Positions 50,666 through 59,066 of a stretch of 64,000 nt of DNA are shown here, piece by piece. The stretch is from UBA1206 sp045600105 (GTDB lineage Bacteria; Bacillota; Clostridia; Oscillospirales; CAG-382). The notes beneath the pieces are model-generated. The model was not told the DNA's origin. It made no database searches and saw only the letters and a program-made list of their open reading frames with translations. How positions within the stretch are numbered: position 1 is the first letter of the stretch; each line of letters starts with the position of its first letter. The position numbers and the translations under genes were made by a program. Location: contig JAZRXG010000020.1 in NCBI GenBank assembly GCA_045600105.1, positions 1 through 64,000 on the forward strand, in the 5' to 3' direction.

Positions 50666-51964
50666 ATGGCAGAATACAAACATTCCGTATCGCTGGATGT
50701 GGAAAAGTGCAAGGGCTGTACTCACTGCCTTCGCCGCTGTCCTACCGAAGCGATACGCATCCGCAGCGGACACGCGGTTATCGACCCGGCACGCTGTATC
50801 GATTGTGCCGAATGCATCCGTCTGTGTCCCCACAAGGCAAAAAAAGCCATCTACGACAAGCTCGAAAGCCTGCCGAAAGACAAATATCTCATAGCTCTTC
50901 CCGCCCCGACCCTCTACGGTCAGTTCGAGAACCTCGACGACATCGACTATCTCCTTCAGGGATTGCTCGATTACGGGTTCAGCGACGTGTTCGAGGTCGC
51001 CTGCGCGGCGGAGCTCGTGACGGCGTACACCCGCCGTTACCTCAAAAGGCGTGACATCCCGCTCCCCGTGATAAGCTCTGCCTGTCCCGTGGTGGTGCGC
51101 CTCGTCATGCTCAGGTTCCCGACTCTCGCCGAGAACCTCATGCCCGTGCTTCCCCCGCTGGAGCTCGCGGGCAAGCTCGCACGCGAAAGAGCAAAGGAAA
51201 AGCATCCCGAGCTCCGTGACGAAGACATCAAGACAGTCTTCATTTCGCCGTGCCCCGCCAAGGTCAGCTACGTCAAGAACGACCTTGTCGGCGTGGAAGC
51301 AAACGTGACCGAAAGCAACATCGATTACGTCGTTTCAATGAGCGACGTGTATTTCGAACTGCTCGGCATAATGAAAAAGCGCACCACTCCCATCCCCTAT
51401 TCCCGCACGGGCATGGTGGGACTGAGCTGGGCGTCATCGGGAGGCGAGTCATCCTCGCTGATGAACGATCATTATCTTGCCGCGGACGGTATCGAAAACG
51501 TGATAAAAGTCCTCGAAGACATAGACACCGAGCAGCACCCGAACCTCGACTTCGTCGAGCTGAACGCCTGCAGCGGCGGCTGCGTCGGCGGGGTACTCGC
51601 CGTTGAAAATCCCTATATAGCGCGTGTAAGACTTCGCAACATCAAGCGCTATCTCCCCGTTTCGCAGAACAATCCGAGCGACGATTCCGACGACATCCCC
51701 GAGGACTGCAAGGTTTCGTTCGACGAGGAATACTCGTACGTTTCGGCACTCGGAAAGGACAGAAAGCAGGCGCTTCGCCTGATGTCCGACGTCAACCGCG
51801 TGTTCAAGACCCTTCCGGAGCTTGACTGCGGCTCGTGCGGTTCGCCTTCGTGCATGGCTTTTGCCGAAGACGTAGTGAACGGAAGAGCGTGCTATGACGA
51901 ATGCATCGCGATAATGCGCGAAAAGCTCAAGAACGCGGAGGAAAGCAAGAATGACGGTCAATGA
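50666..51964 (+). CDS. HydS-like [Fe-S] protein with [FeFe]-hydrogenase C-terminal domain
   Basis: The 432-residue protein has two ferredoxin-type [4Fe-4S] motifs (CKGCTHCLRRCP, CIDCAECIRLCP, about 15-55) and an iron-hydrogenase large-subunit domain. A C-terminal Cys motif (CGSCGSPSCMAFAEDV) typical of HydS and Fe-S sensor proteins follows. The active-site loops are altered: SSACP (Ala139, Cys140) replaces TSCCP, so the usual proton-transfer Cys is missing. SPCPAK and CSGGCVGG replace MPCxxK and CPGGCxxGGG. It is therefore more likely a redox or H2 sensor, or a slow hydrogenase, than the main enzyme. Confidence 0.85.
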   Translation: MAEYKHSVSLDVEKCKGCTHCLRRCPTEAIRIRSGHAVIDPARCIDCAECIRLCPHKAKKAIYDKLESLPKDKYLIALPAPTLYGQFENLDDIDYLLQGLLDYGFSDVFEVACAAELVTAYTRRYLKRRDIPLPVISSACPVVVRLVMLRFPTLAENLMPVLPPLELAGKLARERAKEKHPELRDEDIKTVFISPCPAKVSYVKNDLVGVEANVTESNIDYVVSMSDVYFELLGIMKKRTTPIPYSRTGMVGLSWASSGGESSSLMNDHYLAADGIENVIKVLEDIDTEQHPNLDFVELNACSGGCVGGVLAVENPYIARVRLRNIKRYLPVSQNNPSDDSDDIPEDCKVSFDEEYSYVSALGKDRKQALRLMSDVNRVFKTLPELDCGSCGSPSCMAFAEDVVNGRACYDECIAIMREKLKNAEESKNDGQ

Positions 51965-52277
51965 GCTCGTTGAAAAATGCGGTCTTGAGGTGCTGTCGCT
52001 TCCCGACCCCGAAAAGGTCATCGACGGCGCTTACGCCGGAGACCTGCTCAGCTGGGTCATGGGCCGCGCGAACCCGAACAACTGCTGGTTCACCATAATG
52101 ACCAACGTCAACGTGCTTGCCGTTGCGTCTCTCATCGACCTCGCGTGCGTGATACTGTGTGAGGATTCGGCGGTGAATGACGATTTCGTCAGCGCCGCTT
52201 CGGAAAAAGGCATAAACGTGCTCCGCACGCCGATGCCGGTCTACGAAGCGTGTCTTGCCGTCGGAAAGACGATATGA
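51951..52277 (+). CDS. DRTGG-domain protein (second copy)
   Basis: The 108-residue protein is related in layout to the DRTGG protein at 49877 (TVNELVEKCGLEVLSLPD; LIDLACVILCEDSAVND; INVLRTPMPVYEACLAVG). It is presumed to be a small ligand-binding regulator. It overlaps the HydS-like gene by 14 bases and the PHP gene by four bases, which implies tight coupling. Confidence 0.75.
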   Translation: MTVNELVEKCGLEVLSLPDPEKVIDGAYAGDLLSWVMGRANPNNCWFTIMTNVNVLAVASLIDLACVILCEDSAVNDDFVSAASEKGINVLRTPMPVYEACLAVGKTI

Positions 52278-53014
52278 ACAAATACTACTACGATCTTCAT
52301 ATACACTCGTGTCTCTCCCCCTGCGGAGACAACGATATGACGGTGAACAACATCGCCGGAATGGCGGCGATAAAGGGACTGAACCTCATCGCGCTCACCG
52401 ATCACAACACGAGTGCCAACTGTCCGGCGTTTTTTGAAGCGTGCAGGGCAAACGGGATAGTCCCCATACCCGGTATGGAGATAACCACGAGCGAGGATAT
52501 CCACCTCGTTTCGCTGTTCCCCACGCTTGAAAAAGCGATGTCGTTCGAAAAAATATTCACGGACTACCGTATGAAGCTCGTCAATAAGCCCGAAAAGTAC
52601 GGCGACCAGCTCATTCTCGACGCCGGGGACAACGTCGTCGGTCACGACGAATGGTTCCTGCCGGCGGCGACTTCCCTGTCGCTCGAGGACGCGGTGTCGC
52701 TCGTGAGATCGCACGACGGTTTCTGCTATCCGGCGCATATCGACCGCGAGGCAAACGGAATCATCGCCATCCTCGGTACTCTTCCGGAAGAGCCGGGTTT
52801 CAACTGTGTCGAATTTTCGCCGAACGCCGACAAAGAGGAATACAAACGGAATTATCCGTCGCTTGAAAGCAAGCACATCCTCACGTCGAGCGACGCGCAC
52901 TATCTCTGGGACATAAGCGAAGCCGAAAATTTTCTGATGATAGACGACGAACCTTACAGCGGCGACCTCGTCAGAAAAAAATTCTTTGAATTTCTGAAAG
53001 GAAGTTCGGAATGA
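52274..53014 (+). CDS. PHP-domain phosphoesterase
   Basis: The 246-residue protein has a PHP fold with the metal-binding start YDLHIHSCLSPCGDNDM, LIALTDHNTS, and later GFCYPAHIDR and SSDAHYLWDI. It may hydrolyse a phosphate ester or nucleotide messenger. The ATG at 52274 overlaps the previous stop; a longer frame upstream has no good start. The next gene overlaps by four bases. Similar PHP genes occur in clostridial hydrogenase clusters, with no assigned role. Confidence 0.87.
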   Translation: MNKYYYDLHIHSCLSPCGDNDMTVNNIAGMAAIKGLNLIALTDHNTSANCPAFFEACRANGIVPIPGMEITTSEDIHLVSLFPTLEKAMSFEKIFTDYRMKLVNKPEKYGDQLILDAGDNVVGHDEWFLPAATSLSLEDAVSLVRSHDGFCYPAHIDREANGIIAILGTLPEEPGFNCVEFSPNADKEEYKRNYPSLESKHILTSSDAHYLWDISEAENFLMIDDEPYSGDLVRKKFFEFLKGSSE

Positions 53015-53562
53015 AAGAGTTATCGCTCAACATACTCGACATTGCGCAGAATTCACTTACCGCAAAAGCAAAGGTACTTAAAATAATATTGGAAGAAAAC
53101 GACGAGCTGCTCCGCATAACGATAGCCGACGACGGCTGCGGGATGGACGGGCAGACCGTAAAAAACGTCACCGATCCGTTTTACACCACGCGCAAAACGC
53201 GCCGTGTCGGACTCGGGATACCGTTTTTCAAGCTCGCGAGCGAGCAGACCGGCGGAAGCATCACTCTGGTGAGCACACCGGAAAGCGAAGACAGCGAAAA
53301 CCACGGCACGACGATAAGCGGAGACTTTTACAAGACGAGCATCGACTTCACGCCGCTCGGCGACATCGTCTCCACCGTGTGCACGCTCGTTCAGTCGATA
53401 GGCGACACCGAGCTCATCTTCACCCATTCGTTCCCGAACGGAAAGGTCGTGCTCGACACGTCTTCCCTTCGCGAGGTCCTCGGAGACGTCCCGCTTTCCA
53501 CGCCGGACGTGCTCGTGTGGATAAAGGATTTTCTTCTTGAACAATACGAAGATATTCATTAA
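53011..53562 (+). CDS. HATPase protein, second copy (sensor-kinase-like)
   Basis: The 183-residue protein is another stand-alone GHKL ATPase domain. It has ELSLNILDIAQNSLTAKA (N-box), IADDGCGMDGQTVKN and the ATP-lid RRVGLGIPFFKLASEQTGG. No phospho-acceptor His domain or membrane part is present, so it is not a complete sensor kinase. It closes the putative regulatory module of the operon; the hndB-like gene follows after 33 bases. Confidence 0.82.
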   Translation: MKELSLNILDIAQNSLTAKAKVLKIILEENDELLRITIADDGCGMDGQTVKNVTDPFYTTRKTRRVGLGIPFFKLASEQTGGSITLVSTPESEDSENHGTTISGDFYKTSIDFTPLGDIVSTVCTLVQSIGDTELIFTHSFPNGKVVLDTSSLREVLGDVPLSTPDVLVWIKDFLLEQYEDIH

Positions 53563-53595
53563 AAAATATAAAAAAACCAGAAAGGACAAACAGCA

Positions 53596-53967
53596 ATGAA
53601 ATCATTGGAAGAACTTGCCAAGATCAGAGAACGCATGAACAACAAAGTGGCTCTCCGTGAAGGCGAAAACAACATCCGTATCGTTGTTGGCATGGCTACC
53701 TGCGGCATCGCCGCCGGAGCAAGACCCGTACTCAATACGTTTGTTGACGAAGTCGCCGCCGAAGGGCTTGGCGACAAGGCCACCGTTACCCAGACCGGCT
53801 GCATCGGCATCTGCCAGTACGAGCCCGTAGTCGAAGTCTTCGAAGCCGGAAAAGAAAAGGTCACCTACGTCAAGATGACCGCCGAAAAGGCAAAGAGAGT
53901 CGTTGCCGAACACATCAAGGGCGGCAAAATAGTAACCGAATACACCATCGGAAACACCAAAATCTGA
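53596..53967 (+). CDS. hndB: Thioredoxin-like [2Fe-2S] ferredoxin subunit
   Basis: The 123-residue protein has a short helical start and a thioredoxin-like [2Fe-2S] domain with Cys residues in VVGMATCGIAAGARP and TGCIGICQYEPVVEV. It corresponds to HndB of multi-subunit hydrogenases and should carry one electron-transfer cluster. It lies 18 bases before the NuoF-like gene. AAAGGA precedes the ATG. Confidence 0.9.
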   Translation: MKSLEELAKIRERMNNKVALREGENNIRIVVGMATCGIAAGARPVLNTFVDEVAAEGLGDKATVTQTGCIGICQYEPVVEVFEAGKEKVTYVKMTAEKAKRVVAEHIKGGKIVTEYTIGNTKI

Positions 53968-53985
53968 AAATCGGAGGAATAATAA

Positions 53986-55779
53986 ATGATACGCGCTCAC
54001 GTTCTTATTTGTGCAGGTACCGGTTGTACTTCCTCCGGCAGCGCTGCCGTAAGACAGGCTCTCAAAGACGAGCTTGTCAAAAAAGGTCTTGATGAGGAAA
54101 TCAAGGTAGTTCAGACCGGCTGCTTCGGTCTCTGCGCTCTCGGTCCCATCATGATCGTTTATCCCGAAGGGATCTTCTATTCCAGAGTTACCGCGGCTGA
54201 CATCCCCGAGATCGTCGAAGAACATCTCCTCAAGGGACGTCCCGTACAGCGTCTTGTTTACAACGATCCCGTTGAAGAAGACAAGCAGGCCGCAAGCTCG
54301 CTCAGCGAGACCCGTTTCTATAAGAAACAGAAGAGAGTCGCTCTCCGCAACTGCGGTGTGATCGACCCCGAAAACATCGATGAATACATAGCCATGAACG
54401 GCTACGAAGCTCTCGGCAAGGTACTCACCACCATGACCCCCGACGACGTTATCAAGGTAATACTTGATTCCGGACTCAGAGGAAGAGGCGGCGGCGGTTT
54501 CCCCACCGGCAAAAAATGGCAGTTTGCCAAAGCTTCCGTTTCCGATAAGAAATACGTCGTCTGCAACGCGGACGAAGGCGACCCCGGCGCATTCATGGAC
54601 CGTTCCGTCCTCGAAGGCGACCCTCACGCCATCATCGAAGCCATGGCAATCGCAGGCTACGCGATCGGTGCCGATGAAGGTTACGTTTATGTACGTGCCG
54701 AATACCCCATCGCCGTTCAGCGTCTCCGCTTTGCGATCAAGCAGGCTCACGAATACGGTCTCCTCGGCAAAGACATCTTCGGCACCGGATTCAACTTCGA
54801 CGTCAAGATCCGTCTCGGCGCAGGCGCATTCGTATGCGGCGAAGAAACCGCTCTTCTTACCTCTATTGAAGGCAACCGCGGCGAACCCAGACCCCGTCCT
54901 CCGTTCCCCGCAGTAAAAGGCCTCTTCGGTCAGCCCACCATCATCAACAACGTCGAGACCCTCGCCAACGTCGCTCAGATCATCCTCAACGGCGCTGATT
55001 GGTTCCGCGCAATGGGCACCGAAAAATCCGCAGGCACCAAGATCTTCGCTCTCGGCGGCAAGATCACTCATACCGGACTCGTTGAGATCCCCATGGGCAC
55101 CACCCTCCGCACCATCATCGAAGAGATCGGCGGCGGCGTTCCCAACGGCAAGAAGTTCAAGGCTGTTCAGACCGGCGGTCCTTCCGGCGGCTGCATCCCC
55201 GCTTCCCTCATCGATACCCCCGTTGACTACGATACCCTCACCGCAATGGGCTGCATGATGGGCTCCGGCGGTATGATCGTAATGGACGAAGACAACTGCA
55301 TGGTCGATATCGCGAAATTCTTCCTCGGATTCATCGTTGACGAATCCTGCGGCAAGTGCACTCCCTGCCGTATCGGTACCAGAAGAATGCTCGACATCCT
55401 CAACCGCATCACCGAGGGCAAAGGCAAAGACGGCGATATCGAAATGCTCGAAGAGCTCGCCTACACCATCAAGTCCACCGCTCTCTGCGGACTCGGACAG
55501 ACCGCTCCCAACCCCGTACTCGCCACCATCAAATTCTTCAGAGACGAATACGAAGCTCACATTTATGAAAAACGCTGCCCCGCAGGCTCCTGCAAAGCTC
55601 TTGCAAGATACTCCATCGATCCCGAGAAGTGCAAAGGCTGCTCTGCCTGCTCCAGAAAGTGCCCCGTCGGTGCCATCAGCGGCGTAATCAAATCTCCGTT
55701 CGTTATAGATCAGGACAAGTGCATCAAGTGCGGCACCTGCCTTGAGACCTGTAAGTTCGGCGCAATCAGCAAAAAGTAA
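53986..55779 (+). CDS. hndC: NuoF-like NAD(P)H/FMN-binding subunit
   Basis: This 597-residue subunit exchanges electrons with NAD(P)H through FMN. In order it shows a thioredoxin-like [2Fe-2S] domain (about 1-90; CAGTGCTSSGS and TGCFGLCALGP), the NADH/FMN site (GLRGRGGGGFPTGKKW and CNADEGDPGAFMDR), an SLBB-like segment, the N3-type cluster motif ESCGKCTPCRIG, and a C-terminal two-[4Fe-4S] ferredoxin domain (CKGCSACSRKCP, CIKCGTCLETCK). The architecture matches the flavin subunit of electron-bifurcating hydrogenases, but bifurcation itself is not provable from sequence. Confidence 0.96.
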   Translation: MIRAHVLICAGTGCTSSGSAAVRQALKDELVKKGLDEEIKVVQTGCFGLCALGPIMIVYPEGIFYSRVTAADIPEIVEEHLLKGRPVQRLVYNDPVEEDKQAASSLSETRFYKKQKRVALRNCGVIDPENIDEYIAMNGYEALGKVLTTMTPDDVIKVILDSGLRGRGGGGFPTGKKWQFAKASVSDKKYVVCNADEGDPGAFMDRSVLEGDPHAIIEAMAIAGYAIGADEGYVYVRAEYPIAVQRLRFAIKQAHEYGLLGKDIFGTGFNFDVKIRLGAGAFVCGEETALLTSIEGNRGEPRPRPPFPAVKGLFGQPTIINNVETLANVAQIILNGADWFRAMGTEKSAGTKIFALGGKITHTGLVEIPMGTTLRTIIEEIGGGVPNGKKFKAVQTGGPSGGCIPASLIDTPVDYDTLTAMGCMMGSGGMIVMDEDNCMVDIAKFFLGFIVDESCGKCTPCRIGTRRMLDILNRITEGKGKDGDIEMLEELAYTIKSTALCGLGQTAPNPVLATIKFFRDEYEAHIYEKRCPAGSCKALARYSIDPEKCKGCSACSRKCPVGAISGVIKSPFVIDQDKCIKCGTCLETCKFGAISKK

Positions 55780-55792
55780 GGAGGAACAACCC

Positions 55793-57529
55793 ATGGATAG
55801 AGTTAATCTTACAATAGACGGTATCAAGGTCAATGTTCCCGCCAATTATACGGTCCTCGAAGCCGCACGCGAAGCCAACGTAAACATCCCCACTCTCTGC
55901 TACCTCAAAGACGTTCAGCAGATCGGCGCATGCCGTCTCTGCCTCGTTGAAGGCGGCGGACGCGGACTTCAGGCTGCCTGCGTTCTTCCCGTTACCGAAG
56001 GCATGAATATCAAAACCAATACCCCCGCGATCCGCAAAGCAAGAAAAATCAACCTCGAGCTTCTGCTTTCCGCTCATAACCGCGAATGCACCAGCTGCGT
56101 GAGAAACCGTAACTGCGAGCTTCAGCAGCTCTGCAACGAATACGGCGTAAACGAATATCCGTACGACGGCGCTAAGCCCGACTACACCATCGACGAAGTA
56201 TCTCCCTCCATCGTCAGAGATAACTCCAAGTGCATCCTCTGCCGCCGCTGCGTTGCTACCTGCAACAAGATCCAGCAGATCGGTGCCATCGGCGTTTCCA
56301 AACGCGGTATGAAGAGCGTCGTAGGCGTTGTTTACGGCAAATCTCTTGCCGATTCTCCCTGCATCAACTGCGGTCAGTGCATAGTTGCCTGCCCTGTCGG
56401 CGCACTTCACGAAAAAGATTCCACCAAGGAAGTATGGAACGCTCTTTCCAACCCCGACCTTCACGTCGTGGTTCAGCCCGCTCCCGCGGTACGTGCCGCT
56501 CTCGGTGAAGAATTCGGTCTTCCCGTAGGCACCTCCGTTACCGGCAAGCTCGCCGCTTCTCTCAGAAGACTCGGCTTTGCCAAAGTATTCGACACCGATT
56601 TCGCGGCTGACGTCACCATCATGGAAGAAGGCACCGAATTCATCAACCGTCTCACCAACGGCGGCGCTCTTCCTCTCATCACCTCCTGCTCTCCCGGCTG
56701 GATCAAATACTGCGAAACCTTCTATCCCGAATTCATCCCCAACCTTTCTTCCTGCAAGTCTCCTCACGAGATGGCGGGCGCTCTTATCAAATCGTACTAC
56801 GCCGAAAAGAACGGGATCGATCCCAAGAACATTTTCGTCGTTTCCGTAATGCCCTGCACCGCCAAGAAGTTCGAAGCCAAACGCGGCGAGCTTTCCAACA
56901 ACGGTCTTCAGGACGTCGACGCAGTCATCACCACCCGTGAGCTTGCCAAGATGATCCGCACCGCGGGCATCGATTTCGCTCGTCTTCCCGACGAAGATTT
57001 CGACGATCTCATGGGCGAATCCACCGGCGCTGCCGTTATCTTCGGCGCTACCGGCGGTGTTATGGAAGCCGCTCTCCGTACCGTTTACGAAGTCGTTACC
57101 GGCAAGGAACTCGAAAACGTCGATTTCACTGCAGTACGCGGCATCGAAGGCGTCAAGGAAGCTACCATCAACGTAGGCGGCAAGGACGTTCGCGTCGCTG
57201 TTGCTCACGGTTCCGGCAACGCAAGCGCTCTGCTTGAAAAGGTCAAGGCAGGCGAAAAATACGACTTCATCGAGATCATGGGATGCCCCGGCGGCTGCGT
57301 TACCGGCGGCGGTCAGCCTATCATCAACGCAAAAGACCTCTGCTACATCAATCCGAAGGAACTCAGAGCAAAAGCCCTTTACGACGAAGACGCGTCCAAG
57401 ACTTTACGCAAGTCTCACGAGAATCCCTCCGTCAAGAAGCTTTACGCCGACTTCCTCGGCGAGCCCAACAGCCACAAGGCTCACGAGCTGCTTCATACGC
57501 ATTACATTCCCAGACCCAAGTACAAATAA
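55793..57529 (+). CDS. hndD: [FeFe]-hydrogenase catalytic subunit
   Basis: This 578-residue subunit reduces protons to H2 or does the reverse. It has an N-terminal plant-type [2Fe-2S] domain (CYLKDVQQIGACRLC), a His/Cys-ligated [4Fe-4S] motif, two [4Fe-4S] motifs (CILCRRCVATC, CINCGQCIVACP) and the H-cluster domain. The H-cluster motifs are TSCSPGW (Cys299, Ser300), MPCTAKKFE (Cys355) and GCPGGCVTGGGQP (Cys498, Cys502). The second Cys of the usual TSCCPGW is Ser here. The ATG at 55793 follows AAGGAGGAACAACC; the longer frame upstream is a shadow. It is the last gene of the operon. Confidence 0.95.
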   Translation: MDRVNLTIDGIKVNVPANYTVLEAAREANVNIPTLCYLKDVQQIGACRLCLVEGGGRGLQAACVLPVTEGMNIKTNTPAIRKARKINLELLLSAHNRECTSCVRNRNCELQQLCNEYGVNEYPYDGAKPDYTIDEVSPSIVRDNSKCILCRRCVATCNKIQQIGAIGVSKRGMKSVVGVVYGKSLADSPCINCGQCIVACPVGALHEKDSTKEVWNALSNPDLHVVVQPAPAVRAALGEEFGLPVGTSVTGKLAASLRRLGFAKVFDTDFAADVTIMEEGTEFINRLTNGGALPLITSCSPGWIKYCETFYPEFIPNLSSCKSPHEMAGALIKSYYAEKNGIDPKNIFVVSVMPCTAKKFEAKRGELSNNGLQDVDAVITTRELAKMIRTAGIDFARLPDEDFDDLMGESTGAAVIFGATGGVMEAALRTVYEVVTGKELENVDFTAVRGIEGVKEATINVGGKDVRVAVAHGSGNASALLEKVKAGEKYDFIEIMGCPGGCVTGGGQPIINAKDLCYINPKELRAKALYDEDASKTLRKSHENPSVKKLYADFLGEPNSHKAHELLHTHYIPRPKYK

Positions 57530-57586
57530 TGTCGGGGCGGCGTTAAACTCGTTCTTTACGCCGTTGAAATAACGCATTAACGAAAA

Positions 57587-57628
57587 AAGCGTACTTTCGT
57601 GCAAAATCGGAAGTACGCTTCTTTTTTA
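57587..57628 (+). terminator. Rho-independent terminator of the hydrogenase operon
   Basis: The stem AAGCGTACTT/AAGTACGCTT is followed by CTTTTTTAT. A weaker hairpin at about 57538-57562 precedes it. Confidence 0.8.
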
Positions 57629-57636
57629 TGACATAC

Positions 57637-57665
57637 TTGACAATCAAACAAATATGTGTTACCAT
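57637..57665 (+). promoter_or_regulatory. SigA-type promoter for mntP
   Basis: TTGACA (57637-57642) and TACCAT (57660-57665) are separated by 17 bases. The leader of about 68 bases was searched by eye for a yybP-ykoY manganese riboswitch and shows none. Confidence 0.65.
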
Positions 57666-57733
57666 AACCAAAGTCGGAACGATGCGCGGTATCGACTGCG
57701 TATCGTATTATATTATATAATAAGGAAGCAAAA

Positions 57734-58318
57734 ATGACATCAGATTTTACTTTCTTCCTCAATTCAATAGGATTCGGCATAGGGCTCGCGATGGACGCGT
57801 TTTCGGTGTCACTCGCTAACGGGCTCGGAGAGCCGAAAATGAAAAAGCAGCGTATGTGTCTCATTGCCGGCACTTTCGGTTTCTTTCAGATAATAATGCC
57901 GCTCATCGGCTGGGTCTGTGTCCACACGATAGCGTCAAAATTCAAAGCTTTTGAAAAATTCATTCCGTGGATAGCACTCATCCTCCTCAGCTACATCGGC
58001 GGAAAAATGCTGTATGAAGGCATAAAGAACAAATCCGAAGAAAGCGGGGGCGAAAAAGTCGGCCTCGTTTCCCTGCTCGTTCAGGGAATTGCGACGTCGA
58101 TAGACGCGCTTTCGGTCGGCTTCACGATAGCCGATTACGACAAGGCGCAGGCAGTCACCGAGTCGCTCATCATCGGTGCCGTGACGTTTGCGATATGCAT
58201 CCTCGGGCTTATCATAGGCAAAAAATTCGGAACAAAGCTTGCGGGCAAGGCATCCATACTCGGCGGCGTCATCCTCATCGCCATCGGGCTCGAAATTTTC
58301 ATAACGGGTATCATCTGA
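57734..58318 (+). CDS. mntP: Manganese efflux pump MntP
   Basis: MntP exports Mn(II) across the membrane. The 194-residue protein has six membrane spans with the two conserved Asp-containing segments GLAMDAFSVSLANG (first half) and GIATSIDALSVGFT (second half). These are internally duplicated, as the family requires. AAGGAAG precedes the ATG. Its stop overlaps the start of a HAD phosphatase gene (TGATG). Confidence 0.93.
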   Translation: MTSDFTFFLNSIGFGIGLAMDAFSVSLANGLGEPKMKKQRMCLIAGTFGFFQIIMPLIGWVCVHTIASKFKAFEKFIPWIALILLSYIGGKMLYEGIKNKSEESGGEKVGLVSLLVQGIATSIDALSVGFTIADYDKAQAVTESLIIGAVTFAICILGLIIGKKFGTKLAGKASILGGVILIAIGLEIFITGII

Positions 58319-59013
58319 TGATAAAAGCCATATTTTTCGACATAGACAACACGCTTCTCAGCTTTGACGGCTACGTGAAGCAAACGATGAAGGAAGGCTT
58401 CCGCGAGTTCGGGATATGCGAATACGACGAGAGTATGTTCGATACTTTCACAAAAGTGAACAATTCGCTTTGGCATCGTATCGAGAAAGGCACACTTACC
58501 TTTGATGAGCTTATCAAAATACGTTGGAACAACGTATTTGCATCTCTCGGCGTGGACTTCGACGGCGTGAAATTCGAAAAATATTTCCGTTCGCGCATAT
58601 TCGACAGTGCCATTCCCATGGACAGAGCATACGACCTGCTCGGGTACCTCAAGGGCAGATACGTCCTCTGCACGGCAAGCAACGGTCCTTACGCGCAGCA
58701 GATAAACCGCCTGAAGGTCGGAAAAATGCTTGATTATTTCGATTTCAACTTCATTTCCGAAGATATCGGACATCAGAAGCCCGCAAAAGAGTTTTTTTAC
58801 GAATGTTTTCGCCGCCTGAACGCGGGACGCGAAAACGTGATATTGCCGTCGGAATCCCTCATCGTCGGCGACTCGCTGACGTCTGACGTAAGAGGCGGAA
58901 CGAATTCCGGAATGAAGACCTGCTATTTCAACTTCAAGTCTCTCCCCCTCCCCGATGGCACAGATCCCGACTATACGGTAAATTCCCTTGAAGAGATCCG
59001 TCGTTTCGTCTGA
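58318..59013 (+). CDS. HAD-family hydrolase, YjjG-like
   Basis: The 231-residue protein is a HAD phosphatase of the YjjG (nucleotidase-like) type. It has motif I FFDIDNTLL with both catalytic Asp residues, motif II TASNG, the Lys in GHQKPAKEFF and motif IV GDSLTSDVRGG. A helical cap domain lies at about 15-95. It probably dephosphorylates a nucleotide or sugar phosphate. It is co-transcribed with mntP by a one-base overlap. The exact substrate is unknown. Confidence 0.9.
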   Translation: MIKAIFFDIDNTLLSFDGYVKQTMKEGFREFGICEYDESMFDTFTKVNNSLWHRIEKGTLTFDELIKIRWNNVFASLGVDFDGVKFEKYFRSRIFDSAIPMDRAYDLLGYLKGRYVLCTASNGPYAQQINRLKVGKMLDYFDFNFISEDIGHQKPAKEFFYECFRRLNAGRENVILPSESLIVGDSLTSDVRGGTNSGMKTCYFNFKSLPLPDGTDPDYTVNSLEEIRRFV

Positions 59014-59028
59014 CAAGCAAAAAGAAAT

Positions 59029-59066
59029 ACGCCTTTTCACTTTTTCGGTGAAAAGGCGTTGTTTTT
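59029..59066. terminator. Bidirectional terminator between HAD and MATE genes
   Basis: A perfect 12-bp stem ACGCCTTTTCAC/GTGAAAAGGCGT is flanked by an A-rich left side and TTGTTTTT on the right. It abuts the MATE stop codon. Confidence 0.85.

Noticed and set aside
53602..55845. 747-codon open frame on the minus strand opposite hndB and hndC
   Set aside because: It is a mirror of two genes with clear Fe-S and FMN motifs. Its Gly/Ala/Asp-rich text is the usual product of reading C-ending codons backwards.
55766..57208. 480-codon minus-strand frame opposite the hydrogenase gene
   Set aside because: It is antisense to hndD, which has every expected cluster motif.
57630..57733. Possible yybP-ykoY manganese riboswitch before mntP
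   Set aside because: The leader is too short and lacks the paired GGGGAGUA-type loops of that riboswitch. Only a promoter is supported.
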